NCBI RefSeq assembly: GCF_913777625.1
Contig: NZ_CAJYTI010000036.1
Location: 1 to 49,984, forward strand
Origin: an uncultured Sphingomonas sp.
Lineage (GTDB): Bacteria > Pseudomonadota > Alphaproteobacteria > Sphingomonadales > Sphingomonadaceae
Reading direction: 5' to 3'
Length of the DNA stretch: 49,984 bases
Below the pieces are notes generated by a model that was not told the DNA's origin, ran no database searches, and saw only the letters and a list, made by a program, of their open reading frames with translations. Both the position numbers and the translations under genes were made by a program. Positions within the stretch are counted from its first letter, which is position 1, and each line of letters starts with the position of its first letter. Positions 17,943 through 27,189 of this stretch are shown in pieces.

Positions 17943-18478
17943 TCCGCCGGCTGTTCCAGCTGCTGCTGCTGGCGGCGGTCGCCTGGGGCGCGGGCTTCGC
18001 GCTGTTCCTCTACAATCTCGGCAAGCCGCTCGGCGCGCATCCGACCGACGCGATCGTGGTGCTGACCGGCGGCCCCGGGCGCATTCAGCGCGGGCTCGAT
18101 GCGCTGCGCCGCGAGGATGCCAGGCGAATGCTGGTCAGCGGGGTCAATCCCACGGTGCGCCCGCGCGAGCTGGCGGCGCAGTTCCCCGCCGATCGCGCGC
18201 TGTTCCGCTGCTGCGTCGATCTCGGCCATGAGGCGGTCGACACCCGCTCCAACGCCGACGAGACCGGCCGCTGGGTGCACGAGCATGGCTATCGCAGCAT
18301 TCGGCTGGTCACTTCCGATTGGCACATGACGCGCGCCCGGCTGGAGTTGCGCCATGTGCTGGCCGACGTCACCATCGTCGGCGACGGCGTACCCAGCCGC
18401 CCGGGCTGGCGAATGCTGCTGCGCGAATATCACAAATATCTGGTGCGCCGGGGGGCGCTCCTGCTGGGGGTCGATTGA
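17939..18478 (+). CDS. YdcF/DUF218 family protein
   Basis: A 179-residue member of the DUF218 (YdcF/SanA/ElyC) family, usually inner-membrane-anchored proteins tied to envelope integrity. One N-terminal helix (LLLLAAVAWGAGFALFLY) is followed by the family core: TDAIVVLTGGPGRIQRGL, RMLVSG, NADETGRWVHEHG and LVTSDWHMTRARLELRH. The start is a GTG inside the ftsX stop, and its stop overlaps the plsC ATG by one base. Its operon position between ftsEX and plsC supports an envelope role. No enzymatic activity can be assigned. Confidence 0.88.
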   Translation: MIRRLFQLLLLAAVAWGAGFALFLYNLGKPLGAHPTDAIVVLTGGPGRIQRGLDALRREDARRMLVSGVNPTVRPRELAAQFPADRALFRCCVDLGHEAVDTRSNADETGRWVHEHGYRSIRLVTSDWHMTRARLELRHVLADVTIVGDGVPSRPGWRMLLREYHKYLVRRGALLLGVD

Positions 18479-19161
18479 TGGACGCACTGCGTACCTGGGG
18501 GTTTCGGTTTTTCTTCTACGGCATGTCGATCGTGATGGTGCTGCTGGTGCCGGTGGTGGCGCTGTTCGGCACGCGGGTGCTGCGCGCCCATGCCGATTGC
18601 TGGGCGTGGCAGCTGCAATGGCTGGTGCGGCACATCGTCGGCGCGCGGGTGCGGATCGAAGGGGCGGTGCCGGACGGGCAGCTGCTGTTCGCCGCCAAGC
18701 ATGAAAGCTATTTCGAGGCGCTCGAACTCACCCGGATGCTCGGCTCGCCCGCGACGGTGATGAAGCGCGAGCTCACCAAGATCCCGCTCTGGGGCTGGGC
18801 GGCGCAGCGCTACGGCACGATCGTCGTCGACCGCGAGGCGAATGCGGCGGCATTGCGCTCGATGATGCGCGAGGCGCAGAAGGCGCGCGCGACCGGACGT
18901 TCGGTGCTGATCTTCCCCGAGGGCACGCGGGTGCCGCCGGGCGAGATGCCGCCGCTGCGCTCGGGCTTTGCCGGCCTGTATCGCGCGCTCGACCTGCCGG
19001 TGGTGCCGGTGGCGGTGCAGAGCGGCGCGGTGTGGCCGCGCAAGGGGCTGATGCACAAGGGTGAGATCGTCTTCCACTTCGGCGAGGCGATCCCCGCCGG
19101 CCTGCCCCGCCGCGAGGTCGAGGCGCGGGTCCACGCAGCGATCAACGCGCTGAACGGCTGA
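18478..19161 (+). CDS. plsC: 1-acyl-sn-glycerol-3-phosphate acyltransferase
   Basis: PlsC-type acyltransferase, which makes phosphatidic acid in phospholipid synthesis at the inner membrane. It has 227 residues, with an N-terminal transmembrane helix at about 12-31, acceptor motif KHESYFE with His75, a KRELTKIP motif near 99, and FPEGTR for glycerol-phosphate binding. The classic HX4D motif is HX4E here (Glu80), a variant I associate with alphaproteobacterial members. It is the last gene of the ftsE operon and ends three bases from the convergent crtB stop. Confidence 0.92.
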   Translation: MDALRTWGFRFFFYGMSIVMVLLVPVVALFGTRVLRAHADCWAWQLQWLVRHIVGARVRIEGAVPDGQLLFAAKHESYFEALELTRMLGSPATVMKRELTKIPLWGWAAQRYGTIVVDREANAAALRSMMREAQKARATGRSVLIFPEGTRVPPGEMPPLRSGFAGLYRALDLPVVPVAVQSGAVWPRKGLMHKGEIVFHFGEAIPAGLPRREVEARVHAAINALNG

Positions 19162-19164
19162 GCC

Positions 19165-20088
19165 TCAGCGCGGCCGGGTCCACAGACCCGCGGGGCGCGG
19201 TGTCGGTGCGCGGCGGCGGGCGGCGCCCCAGGCCTTGAGGATCGCCGCGAGCTTCTCGCCGCCCGAGGTGGTGGTGCGGCTGTCCCAGGCGCTGGCCCCC
19301 CGTGCGCGCACTTTCCGCGCGATGCCGCCATAGATGTCCGCCGCCGCCAGCACCGCCCAGGCCGAGCGGAACGACAAGGCCGCCGCACCGCCGCGCGCGC
19401 TGATCTCGTAGCCCTCGGCGCGATCCGCGAGCCGGGTGCCGAGGATGGCGAGAGCGTTGCGGTCGGCCAGCGGGTTCTCGGCCGTCAGCCCCACTTCCGC
19501 CAGCCAGTCGGCGGGCAGATAGCAGCGCCCGGCCCCGGCATCCTCGCCGATGTCGCGGGCGATGTTGGCGAGCTGGAAGGCAAGGCCGAGGTCGCAGGCG
19601 CGGTCGAGCACCGCATCGTCGTCCGGCGCCACCCCCATCACCACCGCCATCATGCAGCCGACGACGCCGGCGACATGGTAGCAATAGCGCAGCAGATCGT
19701 CCTCGGTCCGCGGCCGCCAGCCGTCCGCATCGAGCGCGAAGCCGTCGATCAGGTCCCAGGCGAAGCGGTGCGGCATGCCGGTTTCGAGCACCACGATGCG
19801 CAGCGCATCGAACGCGGCATCGCCCACCCATTCGCCCGCCAGCGCCGCGGCGGTCCGCTCGCGGACTTCCGCGAGCCGTGCCTGCGGGTCCTCGACCACC
19901 GACATGCCATGGCCATGGTCCTGCCCGTCGGCGATGTCGTCGCAGCGGCGGCACCAGGCATAGAGCAGCCAGGCGCGCTCGCGGGTTGCCGGATCGAACA
20001 GCTTGCTCGCCGCCGCGAAGCTGCGCGAGCCGCGGGCGATCGATTCGCCCGCGGTCGCGACGATCGCATCGCGGCCGGGATAGCGCAT
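19165..20088 (-). CDS. crtB: Phytoene synthase
   Basis: Squalene/phytoene synthase family, 307 residues. It condenses two geranylgeranyl diphosphates to phytoene, the first committed carotenoid step. Both Asp-rich diphosphate-Mg sites are intact: DDIAD at 50-54 and DIGED at 179-183 within NIARDIGED. ATG 20088 is chosen because it abuts the stop of the upstream LOG gene (TAATG, one shared base), so the two are translationally coupled. The C-terminal tail is basic and Pro-rich. It lies downstream of crtY-crtI on the same strand. Confidence 0.94.
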   Translation of the reverse strand: MRYPGRDAIVATAGESIARGSRSFAAASKLFDPATRERAWLLYAWCRRCDDIADGQDHGHGMSVVEDPQARLAEVRERTAAALAGEWVGDAAFDALRIVVLETGMPHRFAWDLIDGFALDADGWRPRTEDDLLRYCYHVAGVVGCMMAVVMGVAPDDDAVLDRACDLGLAFQLANIARDIGEDAGAGRCYLPADWLAEVGLTAENPLADRNALAILGTRLADRAEGYEISARGGAAALSFRSAWAVLAAADIYGGIARKVRARGASAWDSRTTTSGGEKLAAILKAWGAARRRAPTPRPAGLWTRPR

Positions 20089-20669
20089 TACAGCTGTTCG
20101 CGGCGCAGCTGCGCGATCGGCACCACCGGCTGGGCCTCGGCCATCTTGGTCAGCAGCCCGTCGATCGTCGAATCGACCAGCAGCAGCCCCTGGTGCTGCG
20201 GGCGGACGAAGCCGACCGTTCCCATATGCTCCCAGAACTCGACGAGCTTGTCGTAATAGCCGGCGATGTTGAGCAGGCCGATCGGATCGGCATGATAGCC
20301 GAGCTGCGCCCAGCTCATCGCCTCCCACAGCTCGTCCATCGTGCCGGTGCCGCCGGGCAGGTTGATGAAGCCGTCGGCCAGTTCGGTGAAGCGCGCCTTG
20401 CGCTCGTGCATCGTCTCGCAGACTTCGAGGGAGGTCAGGCCCCGGTGCGCGACCTCGGCATTGACCAGCAGCGTCGGGATCACGCCGATCACCTCGCCGC
20501 CGGCCTCGAGCGCCGCATCGGCGACCGCGCCCATCAGCCCCAGGCGACCGCCGCCATAGACGACGCCGATGCCGCGCTCGGCAAGGGTGCGGCCAAGGGA
20601 ACGGGCGGCTTCGATATAGACCGGATCGGCCGGGCTGGCCGAACCGCAATAGACGGCGATACGCTTCAT
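20088..20669 (-). CDS. LOG-family protein (TIGR00730)
   Basis: A Rossmann-fold lysine-decarboxylase-like protein of 193 residues. The conserved PGGTGTMDE at 105-113 and the upstream MHERKA are the active-site marks of the LOG family, which hydrolyses cytokinin-type nucleoside monophosphates, or AMP/IMP-like nucleotides in bacteria, to free base and ribose phosphate. It lies directly before crtB with a one-base overlap. The link to carotenoid synthesis is not obvious and may be only operonic. There is no signal peptide, so it should be cytosolic. Confidence 0.9.
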   Translation of the reverse strand: MKRIAVYCGSASPADPVYIEAARSLGRTLAERGIGVVYGGGRLGLMGAVADAALEAGGEVIGVIPTLLVNAEVAHRGLTSLEVCETMHERKARFTELADGFINLPGGTGTMDELWEAMSWAQLGYHADPIGLLNIAGYYDKLVEFWEHMGTVGFVRPQHQGLLLVDSTIDGLLTKMAEAQPVVPIAQLRREQL

Positions 20670-20741
20670 TTCATGCTCCTGTGGCGGGGCTGATAGCGTG
20701 TTTTGGCCGGGAGCGAGAGGGGTTTCGAAGGAGGGAATAGA

Positions 20742-20848
20742 AGCCCCTCCCCTTCAGGGGAGGGGTTGGGGTGGGGCTGTGTCTCACCGAGACCAACAAG
20801 CGTTCTGGAATCCCTCCACCCCTAACCCCTCCTCCCAGGAGGAGGGGC
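20742..20848. repeat. GC-rich double-hairpin repeat
   Basis: Two hairpins (CCCCTCCCC/GGGGAGGGG around a TTCA loop at 20744-20765, and a ten-bp stem at 20826-20847) flank a centre in which GGGGTTGGGGTGGGG at 20762-20776 is mirrored imperfectly by CCACCCCTAACCCC at 20816-20829. The whole is a larger inverted repeat between crtI and the LOG gene. It may act as a terminator for crtYI. Confidence 0.65.
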
Positions 20849-20858
20849 TGAAGTTGGT

Positions 20859-22337
20859 TCACGCCATCTCGCCCAGCATCAGCTCGGCCGTCGCCTTGGC
20901 GCTGCCCACCACACCCGGAATGCCCGCACCGGGGTGCGTGCCGGCCCCCACGAAATACAGGTTCGAGATCGCGTCATCGCGGTTGTGCACGCGGAACCAC
21001 GCGCTCTGCGTCAGGATCGGCTCCAGGCTGAAGCCCGAGCCGTGATGCGCGGCGAGGTCGTCGCGGAAGTCGGTGGGCGCATAATGGAACTTGGTGACGA
21101 TCCGCTCGGCCAGGTCCGGGATCAGCCGGCGCTGGACCTCGGCGAGAATGCGCGCCTCCAGGATCGGCCCCACCTCGCTCCAGTCGGCCGGGAACTTGCC
21201 GAGATGCGGCACCGGCGCCAGCGCGTAGAAGGTCGAATGGCCCTCCGGCGCCATGCTCGGGTCCGAGGCGCTGGGGTGGTGGAGGTAGAGCGAGAAGTCC
21301 TCGCTCACCACGCCGTTGGTATAGATGTCGTCGAGCAGCCCCTTATAGCGCGGCCCGAACAGGATCATGTGGTGCGGGATATCGGGGAAGGTGCCCCGCA
21401 GCCCGAAATGCACCACGAACAGCGAGGGCGAGAAACGCTTGTTGACCAGGCGGTTCGCCGTCCGCTGGGCGCTGCGCGAGTTGCGCAGCAGGTCGCGGTA
21501 GCTGTGGACGATGTCGGCGTTGCTCGCCACGGCATCGACCTCGACCTCGAAGCCGCTCTTGGTGCGCACGCCCACGACGCGGTCGCCCAGCGTCAGGATT
21601 TCGTCGACCGGGTCGCCGATGCGCACCGTGCCGCCCAGCCGCTCGAAATGCCGGATCATGCCGGCAATCAGCCGGTTGGTGCCGCCCTCGGCCCACCACA
21701 CGCCGCCGTCGCGTTCCAGCTTGTGGATCAGCGCATAGATGCTGCTGGTCGCCATCGGATTGCCGCCGACGAGCAGGGTGTGGAACGACAGCGCCTCGCG
21801 CAGCTTCTCGTTCTTCACGAAGCCGGAGACGACCGAATAGACCGAGCGCCAGGCCTGGTGCTGCATCAGCGCGGGCGCCGCCTTGAGCATCGACTTGAAG
21901 TCGAGGAACGCCTTGGCGCCCAGCTTCACATAGCCTTCCTCGTAGACGCTCGCCGAATAGTCGAGGAACTTGCGATAGCCGGCGAGGTCGTTGGCATCGA
22001 GCTTGGCGATCTCGCCGGCCAGGATCGCGTCATCGTTGGTATAGTCGAAGGTCGTTCCGTCGGGCCAGGACAGGCGGTAGAAGGGCGTGACCGGCTTGAG
22101 CGTCACGTCTTCCGAAATGTCGTGGCCCGAGAGGCGCCACAGCTCCTTCAGTGCGTCCGGATCGGTGATCACGGTCGGGCCGCCGTCGAAGGTGAAGCCG
22201 TCGCGCTCCCAATAATAGGCGCGGCCGCCGGGCTTGTCCCGCGCCTCGATCACGGTGGTGTCGACGCCCGCGGATTGCAGGCGAATGGCGAGGGCGAGGC
22301 CGCCGAACCCGGCGCCGATCACGACTGCGCGGCGCAT
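20859..22337 (-). CDS. crtI: Phytoene desaturase
   Basis: CrtI-type FAD-dependent desaturase of 492 residues, converting phytoene to lycopene. The N-terminal dinucleotide fold is VVIGAGFGGLALAIRL, followed by EARDKPGGRAYYWERDGF and FDGGPTVITDP. The C-terminal bacterial-type phytoene dehydrogenase signature YFVGAGTHPGAGIPGVVGSA is complete. The ATG shares one base with the crtY stop (TGATG), so crtY and crtI are coupled. A GC-rich repeat follows before the LOG-crtB pair. Confidence 0.96.
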   Translation of the reverse strand: MRRAVVIGAGFGGLALAIRLQSAGVDTTVIEARDKPGGRAYYWERDGFTFDGGPTVITDPDALKELWRLSGHDISEDVTLKPVTPFYRLSWPDGTTFDYTNDDAILAGEIAKLDANDLAGYRKFLDYSASVYEEGYVKLGAKAFLDFKSMLKAAPALMQHQAWRSVYSVVSGFVKNEKLREALSFHTLLVGGNPMATSSIYALIHKLERDGGVWWAEGGTNRLIAGMIRHFERLGGTVRIGDPVDEILTLGDRVVGVRTKSGFEVEVDAVASNADIVHSYRDLLRNSRSAQRTANRLVNKRFSPSLFVVHFGLRGTFPDIPHHMILFGPRYKGLLDDIYTNGVVSEDFSLYLHHPSASDPSMAPEGHSTFYALAPVPHLGKFPADWSEVGPILEARILAEVQRRLIPDLAERIVTKFHYAPTDFRDDLAAHHGSGFSLEPILTQSAWFRVHNRDDAISNLYFVGAGTHPGAGIPGVVGSAKATAELMLGEMA

Positions 22338-23494
22338 CAGCGGCCCCAGATCGCGGAAAGCGCGCGACCGACGGGTACCGGCGGCTTGCCCGAAAGCACC
22401 CGCACGCGATCGCCGAAGGTCGACTGGCCGGCATAGAAGCGCTGGATCAGATCTGCATCCAGACGGTAGAATCGTTCCAGCACGCGATAGCGCTCCTCGG
22501 GTTCGGCCGCCTTGAACAGCATCGCGGCGAGCATGCGATAGAAGCCGCGCTTGCGCCAGAGCGTGCGGGAATAGCCATACAGCATTTGGTGCAGCGCCTC
22601 GCCCGAATAGTCGCGCGCGTCGGCGATCAGCGCGGCGGTGCGGATCGCATCGGGGAAGGAATAGCCAGTCATCGGGTGGAAGAGCCCGGCCTTCATCCCC
22701 GCCTTGGCGATGCCGCGCCCGCCGGCTGCCCAATAGGCGGCATGGTCGCCGCCCATCGCGACCGGCAGGCTGCCCACTTCCTCGCGAAGCACCCGATCGA
22801 CCTGCCAGCCGGCCGCGTCTGCGTACGCTTCGATCCGGTCGCCGGTGGCGAGGATGTCGAGCGACGGCGTGTCGCTGTAATAGGTATCCTCGACAAACAT
22901 CCGCGTCGGGCTGAACGGCAGGCAGTAGACGAAGCGATAGCCGTCGATCTGCGGCACCGTCGCGTCCATGATGATCGGCCGGGTGACGTCGTGGAGGTCG
23001 GTGAGTGCCAGTTCCGCGCCGTGGAATTTCTGCCAGCCGAGCTGCAGCGCGCTGGTGTCGCCCACCCCGCGGCAGTCGATCACGCCCTCGGCCTCGACCA
23101 GGTCGCCGTCTGCCAGCGCGACCGCAGTGGGAGTGATGTCCGCCGCCTCGCGTTCGAGCAGCAGGCTCTTCTCGCCCAGCGTGTCGCGCACCACGCGATC
23201 GAAATGCTCGGAATCGACCGAATAGTAGCGCGCCGGCAGGCTGCGATAATGGCCGGGAAAGGCAACGTCATAGCCGTTCCAGCCATGGCCGATCAGCGGC
23301 GCGGCGAGCCAGCGATGCTCGGGCGCGACATCGTCGGCAAAGAACGACCAGAGGTGATTGCCGCCGATCCGCGCCGAGCCTTCGATCAGCCGGACGGTGC
23401 AATCGGGTTTCTTCTTCCGGATTGCCAGCGCGATAAGCCCGCCGGCAAGGCCGCCGCCGACAATGGCGACGTCACAACTGATGGTTGAAGGCAT
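22337..23494 (-). CDS. crtY: Lycopene beta-cyclase
   Basis: CrtY-type lycopene cyclase of 385 residues, producing beta-carotene. The FAD-binding start is VAIVGGGLAGGLIALAI; IGGNHLWSFF, the conserved core FVYCLPFSPTRMFVEDTYYSD and the C-terminal MTGYSFPDAI and FYRMLAAMLF regions are characteristic. ATG 23494 puts the FAD motif at residue 9; longer readings are Pro/Arg-rich and unlike the family. It begins the minus-strand crtYI unit; the promoter should lie in the 199 bases shared with the divergent PEP-CTERM gene, where I see no clear consensus boxes. Confidence 0.95.
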   Translation of the reverse strand: MPSTISCDVAIVGGGLAGGLIALAIRKKKPDCTVRLIEGSARIGGNHLWSFFADDVAPEHRWLAAPLIGHGWNGYDVAFPGHYRSLPARYYSVDSEHFDRVVRDTLGEKSLLLEREAADITPTAVALADGDLVEAEGVIDCRGVGDTSALQLGWQKFHGAELALTDLHDVTRPIIMDATVPQIDGYRFVYCLPFSPTRMFVEDTYYSDTPSLDILATGDRIEAYADAAGWQVDRVLREEVGSLPVAMGGDHAAYWAAGGRGIAKAGMKAGLFHPMTGYSFPDAIRTAALIADARDYSGEALHQMLYGYSRTLWRKRGFYRMLAAMLFKAAEPEERYRVLERFYRLDADLIQRFYAGQSTFGDRVRVLSGKPPVPVGRALSAIWGR

Positions 23495-23693
23495 GTGCGT
23501 CCGCCTAGCCCAAGGCCGGGGGTGTGGGAACCCCGGCCGTGGGGGGGCTGCGGGGAAACGGTCGCTGGCCGGGGGCGCTCTGGCGCGCCGCGCAGGGTTC
23601 ATTTTCTTTTAATACTCGTCACACGCCTTGCACACTCGGCCTCTAGGTCCGTCCCACCGCCCAGGCGGTTTGTGAACTAGGGGAACCAAAGCA

Positions 23694-24497
23694 ATGTCGA
23701 ACAAGCTCTTTGGCGCGACGCTCGTCGCTGCCACGCTGCTCGCCGCGTCTGGCGCGCACGCCCAGGTTGCGCTGACCACCAAGACCTACACGCAGGACTT
23801 CAACACCCTCGCCACCAGCGGCACCAGCAAGCTGCTGCCGACCGGCTGGCAGCTGGACGAGCGCGGCACCAGCGCCCCGGGGTCCGACGACGCCTATGCG
23901 ACCACGAACGCCAACACCGGCACTGCCTATGCCTTCGGCAGCGGCACCGAGCGCGCGCTGGGCAGCGTCACCTCGGGTAATGCCACCCCGATCCTGTTCG
24001 GCGCCTTCTTCACCAACGCGCTGGGCGGCACGATTGAGTCGATCGCGCTCGACTATTTCGGTGAGCAGTGGCGCCTGGGCAGCGCCAAGACCGATGTGCT
24101 GAGCTTCGAATATTCGCTGAACGCCACGTCGCTGTCGAACGGCAGCTGGACCGCGTTCAAGGCGCTCGACTTCGCCAGCATCAAGAACGGCACCGGCTCG
24201 GGCAGCGCGAGCAGCGCGCTCGACGGCAATGCCGCGGCGAACCGCAAGGAAATCATCGGGACGATCACCGGCCTCACCATCGCCAACGGCAGCGGCTTCG
24301 CGATCCGCTGGACCGATCGCGACGTCGACGGATCGGATCACGGCCTGGCGATCGACGATCTGAAGCTTACGGCGGCGCTCGCGTCGCCCCCGCCGAGCGG
24401 CGTGCCGGAACCGGCCGCCTGGGCGATGCTGATCGGCGGCTTCGGCCTCGCCGGTGCAGCGCTGCGCCGCCGCCCGGCGCAGGTTGCCCGCGCCTGA
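23694..24497 (+). CDS. PEPxxWA-CTERM secreted protein
   Basis: A 267-residue exported protein. The signal peptide MSNKLFGATLVAATLLAASGAHAQ is followed by a beta-rich domain (Thr, Ser, Gly, Asn abundant) and a C-terminal sorting tail: VPEPAAWAMLIGGFGLAGAALRR with a closing Arg cluster. Such tails are cut by an exosortase in the inner membrane, after which the protein is passed to the surface or matrix. The domain resembles others found only with such tails and has no assigned activity. No exosortase gene is in the window. A 12-bp-stem terminator follows. Confidence 0.85.
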   Translation: MSNKLFGATLVAATLLAASGAHAQVALTTKTYTQDFNTLATSGTSKLLPTGWQLDERGTSAPGSDDAYATTNANTGTAYAFGSGTERALGSVTSGNATPILFGAFFTNALGGTIESIALDYFGEQWRLGSAKTDVLSFEYSLNATSLSNGSWTAFKALDFASIKNGTGSGSASSALDGNAAANRKEIIGTITGLTIANGSGFAIRWTDRDVDGSDHGLAIDDLKLTAALASPPPSGVPEPAAWAMLIGGFGLAGAALRRRPAQVARA

Positions 24498-24506
24498 ACC
24501 CGCAGG

Positions 24507-24535
24507 AGGAGGCGCCGGGCCGACCGGCGCCTCCT
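24507..24535. terminator. Hairpin between PEP-CTERM gene and TonB receptor
   Basis: A 12-bp perfect stem (24507-24518 with 24524-24535) and five-base loop sit between two convergent stops, ten bases after one and seven before the other. It could end both transcripts. The T-tract is weak. Confidence 0.65.
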
Positions 24536-24541
24536 TCGTCT

Positions 24542-27007
24542 TCAAAAGTCCAGCTTGGCCGAGAGCGACACGGTGCGGCCGTTGATCGAGCGGCCCCAGC
24601 CGATGCCGTTGGCCGGCACTTCGCTCTGGTTGAACTCGAAGAAGCCGACCTGGTCGAACAGGTTGCTCGCGTTCACCATCACCCGCACCCGGTCGATCGG
24701 CTTCACCACCAGGAAGGCGTTGACCACGGTGAAGCCCGGCATCTTGAGCAGGTTGCTGTCCTGCGCATAGCTGCTGGTGATCGTCACCACGTTCGCGCCC
24801 AGCGTGACGCGGCGCAGCTCGATCTGCGGCGTGGCCTCCAGCGTCCAGGCCGGCTGGTGGCGGGGCTCCTTGCCGGTCAGCGTCGGGTCGAGCTTGTCCT
24901 GGGTGATCTTGGCGGTGGTGTAGGTCGCGCCCGCCGTGATGCTGAAGATACCCCGGCGATAGCCGCCTTCCATTTCCACGCCGGTCGCACGGTAGCTGCG
25001 GATGGTCTGGTTGGCCGATCCGTTGAGGACATTGTGGTCGTCCGCCGTGGCGCGGAAGGCGGTGACGTTCAGCGTCGCGCCGGCGTGGCGGAACTTGAAG
25101 CCGCCTTCAAGCTGGCGGACCTCGTCATATTTGTCGCCCGCGTTGGGCACCCCGCCGGTGATCGCGCTCACCGCCGGCGTGAACAGGATCTTGTCGGCAT
25201 TGGCGCGCGCGCCGCGGCTGTAGCGGGCGAACACCGAGAAGGGCTCGGCGACGCGGTAGTTGATGCCGCTCGAATAGCTCCAATAGCCGTAGTTATAGTT
25301 GACCGGCGCCGGCTTATCGAGCGGCAGATAGGCGACGCGGGTTTCCGGCGCGGAGATGATGCCGTTGCCGTTGATGTCGTAGCTGATCAGGCCCACCCGG
25401 CCGCCGCCCAGATCGGCGCCGACCAGCGAGCCGCGCACCCGCCCGCGATCATAGCGGACGCTGCCGCCGATCGAGAGCTTGCCGACATGGTAGTTCACCG
25501 AGCCATAGGGCGCGAGAATGTCGTACGACACGTCGAAGATGCGGCGGAACTTGCTGCCGTTGCGGCTGAAGGTGTAATAGCCGTTCTGGGTCTGGGCGAC
25601 ACCGGCCGCGCTGGTGATATTGACCATCGCGGTTTGGGCATTCCCTGCCACATCGGTGTCGATGCCCGAGTGCAGCCAGGTCGCGTTGAGCTTCTGGTTG
25701 GCCTTGTAGAGCCCGCCGGTGACGGTGAGGTCGCCCTTGCCCATCTTCCAGACCCGCGTCGCGCGGATGTCGTTGGTGAAGTTGTCGAGCGAACCGATCC
25801 GCGTCTGCGCCATGTAGTTGAACGAGAGCAGCCCGTTGCCGTTGGCGTTCACCGGCACCAGCTGGCCGATGTTCGGGCCGCTGGCATAGGTCGCCACCGC
25901 TCCCGCGCCGGCCTGCGAGGCGGCGATGGTGGCGATCGGTGCGACGTTCGACGGGAAGACGCGCAGGAAATCGCCAGAATTGACCGAGTAGCGCGCGCGC
26001 TCGCTGATCGTGAAGCCGGCGACGTCGAACTGCGCCTCGAGGCCGATCGACTTGCTCTTGGCGTGCATGCCGTTGGCGACGTCGAACCGGGCGAGCTGGT
26101 TGTTGGCGTCCAGCGTCGTCACCGGGCCGATAAAGGGCGAGAGCAGCGAGTCCTTGCGGATGTCGAAGCCGGTCACGCTGCCGACGACCGGGTTGTCGTT
26201 CGTGCCGGTGATCCGGATCGGATAGGGCGCGAAGGTCGGCGAGCGATCGTCCAGCCACTTGCCGCTGACGCGGACATAGCCGGTGGCGAACTGCTTGGTG
26301 ACGTTGAAGCGGAACTGGCCGCCCTTGTAGCCGGTGAAGCCGATGTCGCGCGGGCCCTCGCCCGAGCGATAATAGCCGCCGACGTGGAAGCGCCAGCCAT
26401 CGCCGATCGGCTGGCCATAATCCATGTCCACCCGCTTCTCGCCATAATCGAGGCCGGTGGTGAACTGGACCGCACCGCCGCGGGTCTCGCCGGTCTTCGA
26501 AATCAGGTTGATCAGGCCGCCCGGCGCGTTGGACGAGAAGGTCGAGCCCGAGCCGCCGCGAATCGACTCGATCGCGGCGACGTTGAAATCGGCGCGCATG
26601 AACACGTCGACGCCGACGTTGAAGATGTCGCCGAACTCGAGCACCGGCAGCCCGTCTTCCTGGAACTGCATGTATTTGGAGCCGCCGGCCGCGAGCGGCA
26701 GGCCGCGGACGGTGTAGTTGGCATTGCCCTCGCCGATGCCGCTTTCGACGCGCAGGCCCGGCATGGTGCGCAGCACATCGCCCAGCGGCCGGGGGCCAAG
26801 CTTTTCGAACTCGGCGGCGCGGAACGCGCTCGTCGAGGTGGCGCTGTCCAGCCGGTCGCGGCCCTTGGCGACGCCGGTGGAGAAGACCTCCTTCTCCGGC
26901 ACCTGCGCGGCCTTGGCCGGCTTGGCATCCTCGCCGCTGGTCTGAGCGAGCGCAGGATGGACGATGGCGCTCGCGCCGAAGGCGAGCAAGAGATAGCGAA
27001 GTTTCAC
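24542..27007 (-). CDS. TonB-dependent receptor
   Basis: An outer-membrane TonB-dependent receptor of about 821 residues. A signal peptide (KLRYLLLAFGASAIVHPALAQ) is followed by a possible TonB box region (EKEVFSTGVAKG), a plug (LGDVLRTMPGLRVESG; YTVRGLP; IESIRGGSGSTFSSNAPGGLINLISK) and a 22-strand-type barrel ending SLSAKLDF. The start is taken as GTG 27007, with GGGAG eight bases upstream; earlier ATG or GTG codons would add a basic, non-signal leader. Plug style resembles receptors for siderophores or plant compounds; the ligand is not known. Confidence 0.92.
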   Translation of the reverse strand: MKLRYLLLAFGASAIVHPALAQTSGEDAKPAKAAQVPEKEVFSTGVAKGRDRLDSATSTSAFRAAEFEKLGPRPLGDVLRTMPGLRVESGIGEGNANYTVRGLPLAAGGSKYMQFQEDGLPVLEFGDIFNVGVDVFMRADFNVAAIESIRGGSGSTFSSNAPGGLINLISKTGETRGGAVQFTTGLDYGEKRVDMDYGQPIGDGWRFHVGGYYRSGEGPRDIGFTGYKGGQFRFNVTKQFATGYVRVSGKWLDDRSPTFAPYPIRITGTNDNPVVGSVTGFDIRKDSLLSPFIGPVTTLDANNQLARFDVANGMHAKSKSIGLEAQFDVAGFTISERARYSVNSGDFLRVFPSNVAPIATIAASQAGAGAVATYASGPNIGQLVPVNANGNGLLSFNYMAQTRIGSLDNFTNDIRATRVWKMGKGDLTVTGGLYKANQKLNATWLHSGIDTDVAGNAQTAMVNITSAAGVAQTQNGYYTFSRNGSKFRRIFDVSYDILAPYGSVNYHVGKLSIGGSVRYDRGRVRGSLVGADLGGGRVGLISYDINGNGIISAPETRVAYLPLDKPAPVNYNYGYWSYSSGINYRVAEPFSVFARYSRGARANADKILFTPAVSAITGGVPNAGDKYDEVRQLEGGFKFRHAGATLNVTAFRATADDHNVLNGSANQTIRSYRATGVEMEGGYRRGIFSITAGATYTTAKITQDKLDPTLTGKEPRHQPAWTLEATPQIELRRVTLGANVVTITSSYAQDSNLLKMPGFTVVNAFLVVKPIDRVRVMVNASNLFDQVGFFEFNQSEVPANGIGWGRSINGRTVSLSAKLDF

Positions 27008-27189
27008 GACAACCACTCCCAGCGACCGTTGTTTTAGTCTTCCAGGATGCGACACTAGGAACGACGCGTTGCTAAAAGGAAACGATCGGGCTTCGTAAAA
27101 CTACGATGGCATCCTATTCTGCTTGCTATTGTCAGGCCATCTTGACGGGGAGACGACGGAGTGCCCCTTCGATTGGATCCATGGTAGCG

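Noticed and set aside
18478..19161. HX4E in place of HX4D in PlsC as a sign of a dead enzyme
   Set aside because: Glu at this place is, to my knowledge, common in alphaproteobacterial PlsC proteins, and FPEGTR and other motifs are intact.
20690..20860. GC-rich repeats between crtI and the LOG gene as a CRISPR array
   Set aside because: There are only two hairpins, inverted rather than direct, with no regular spacers.
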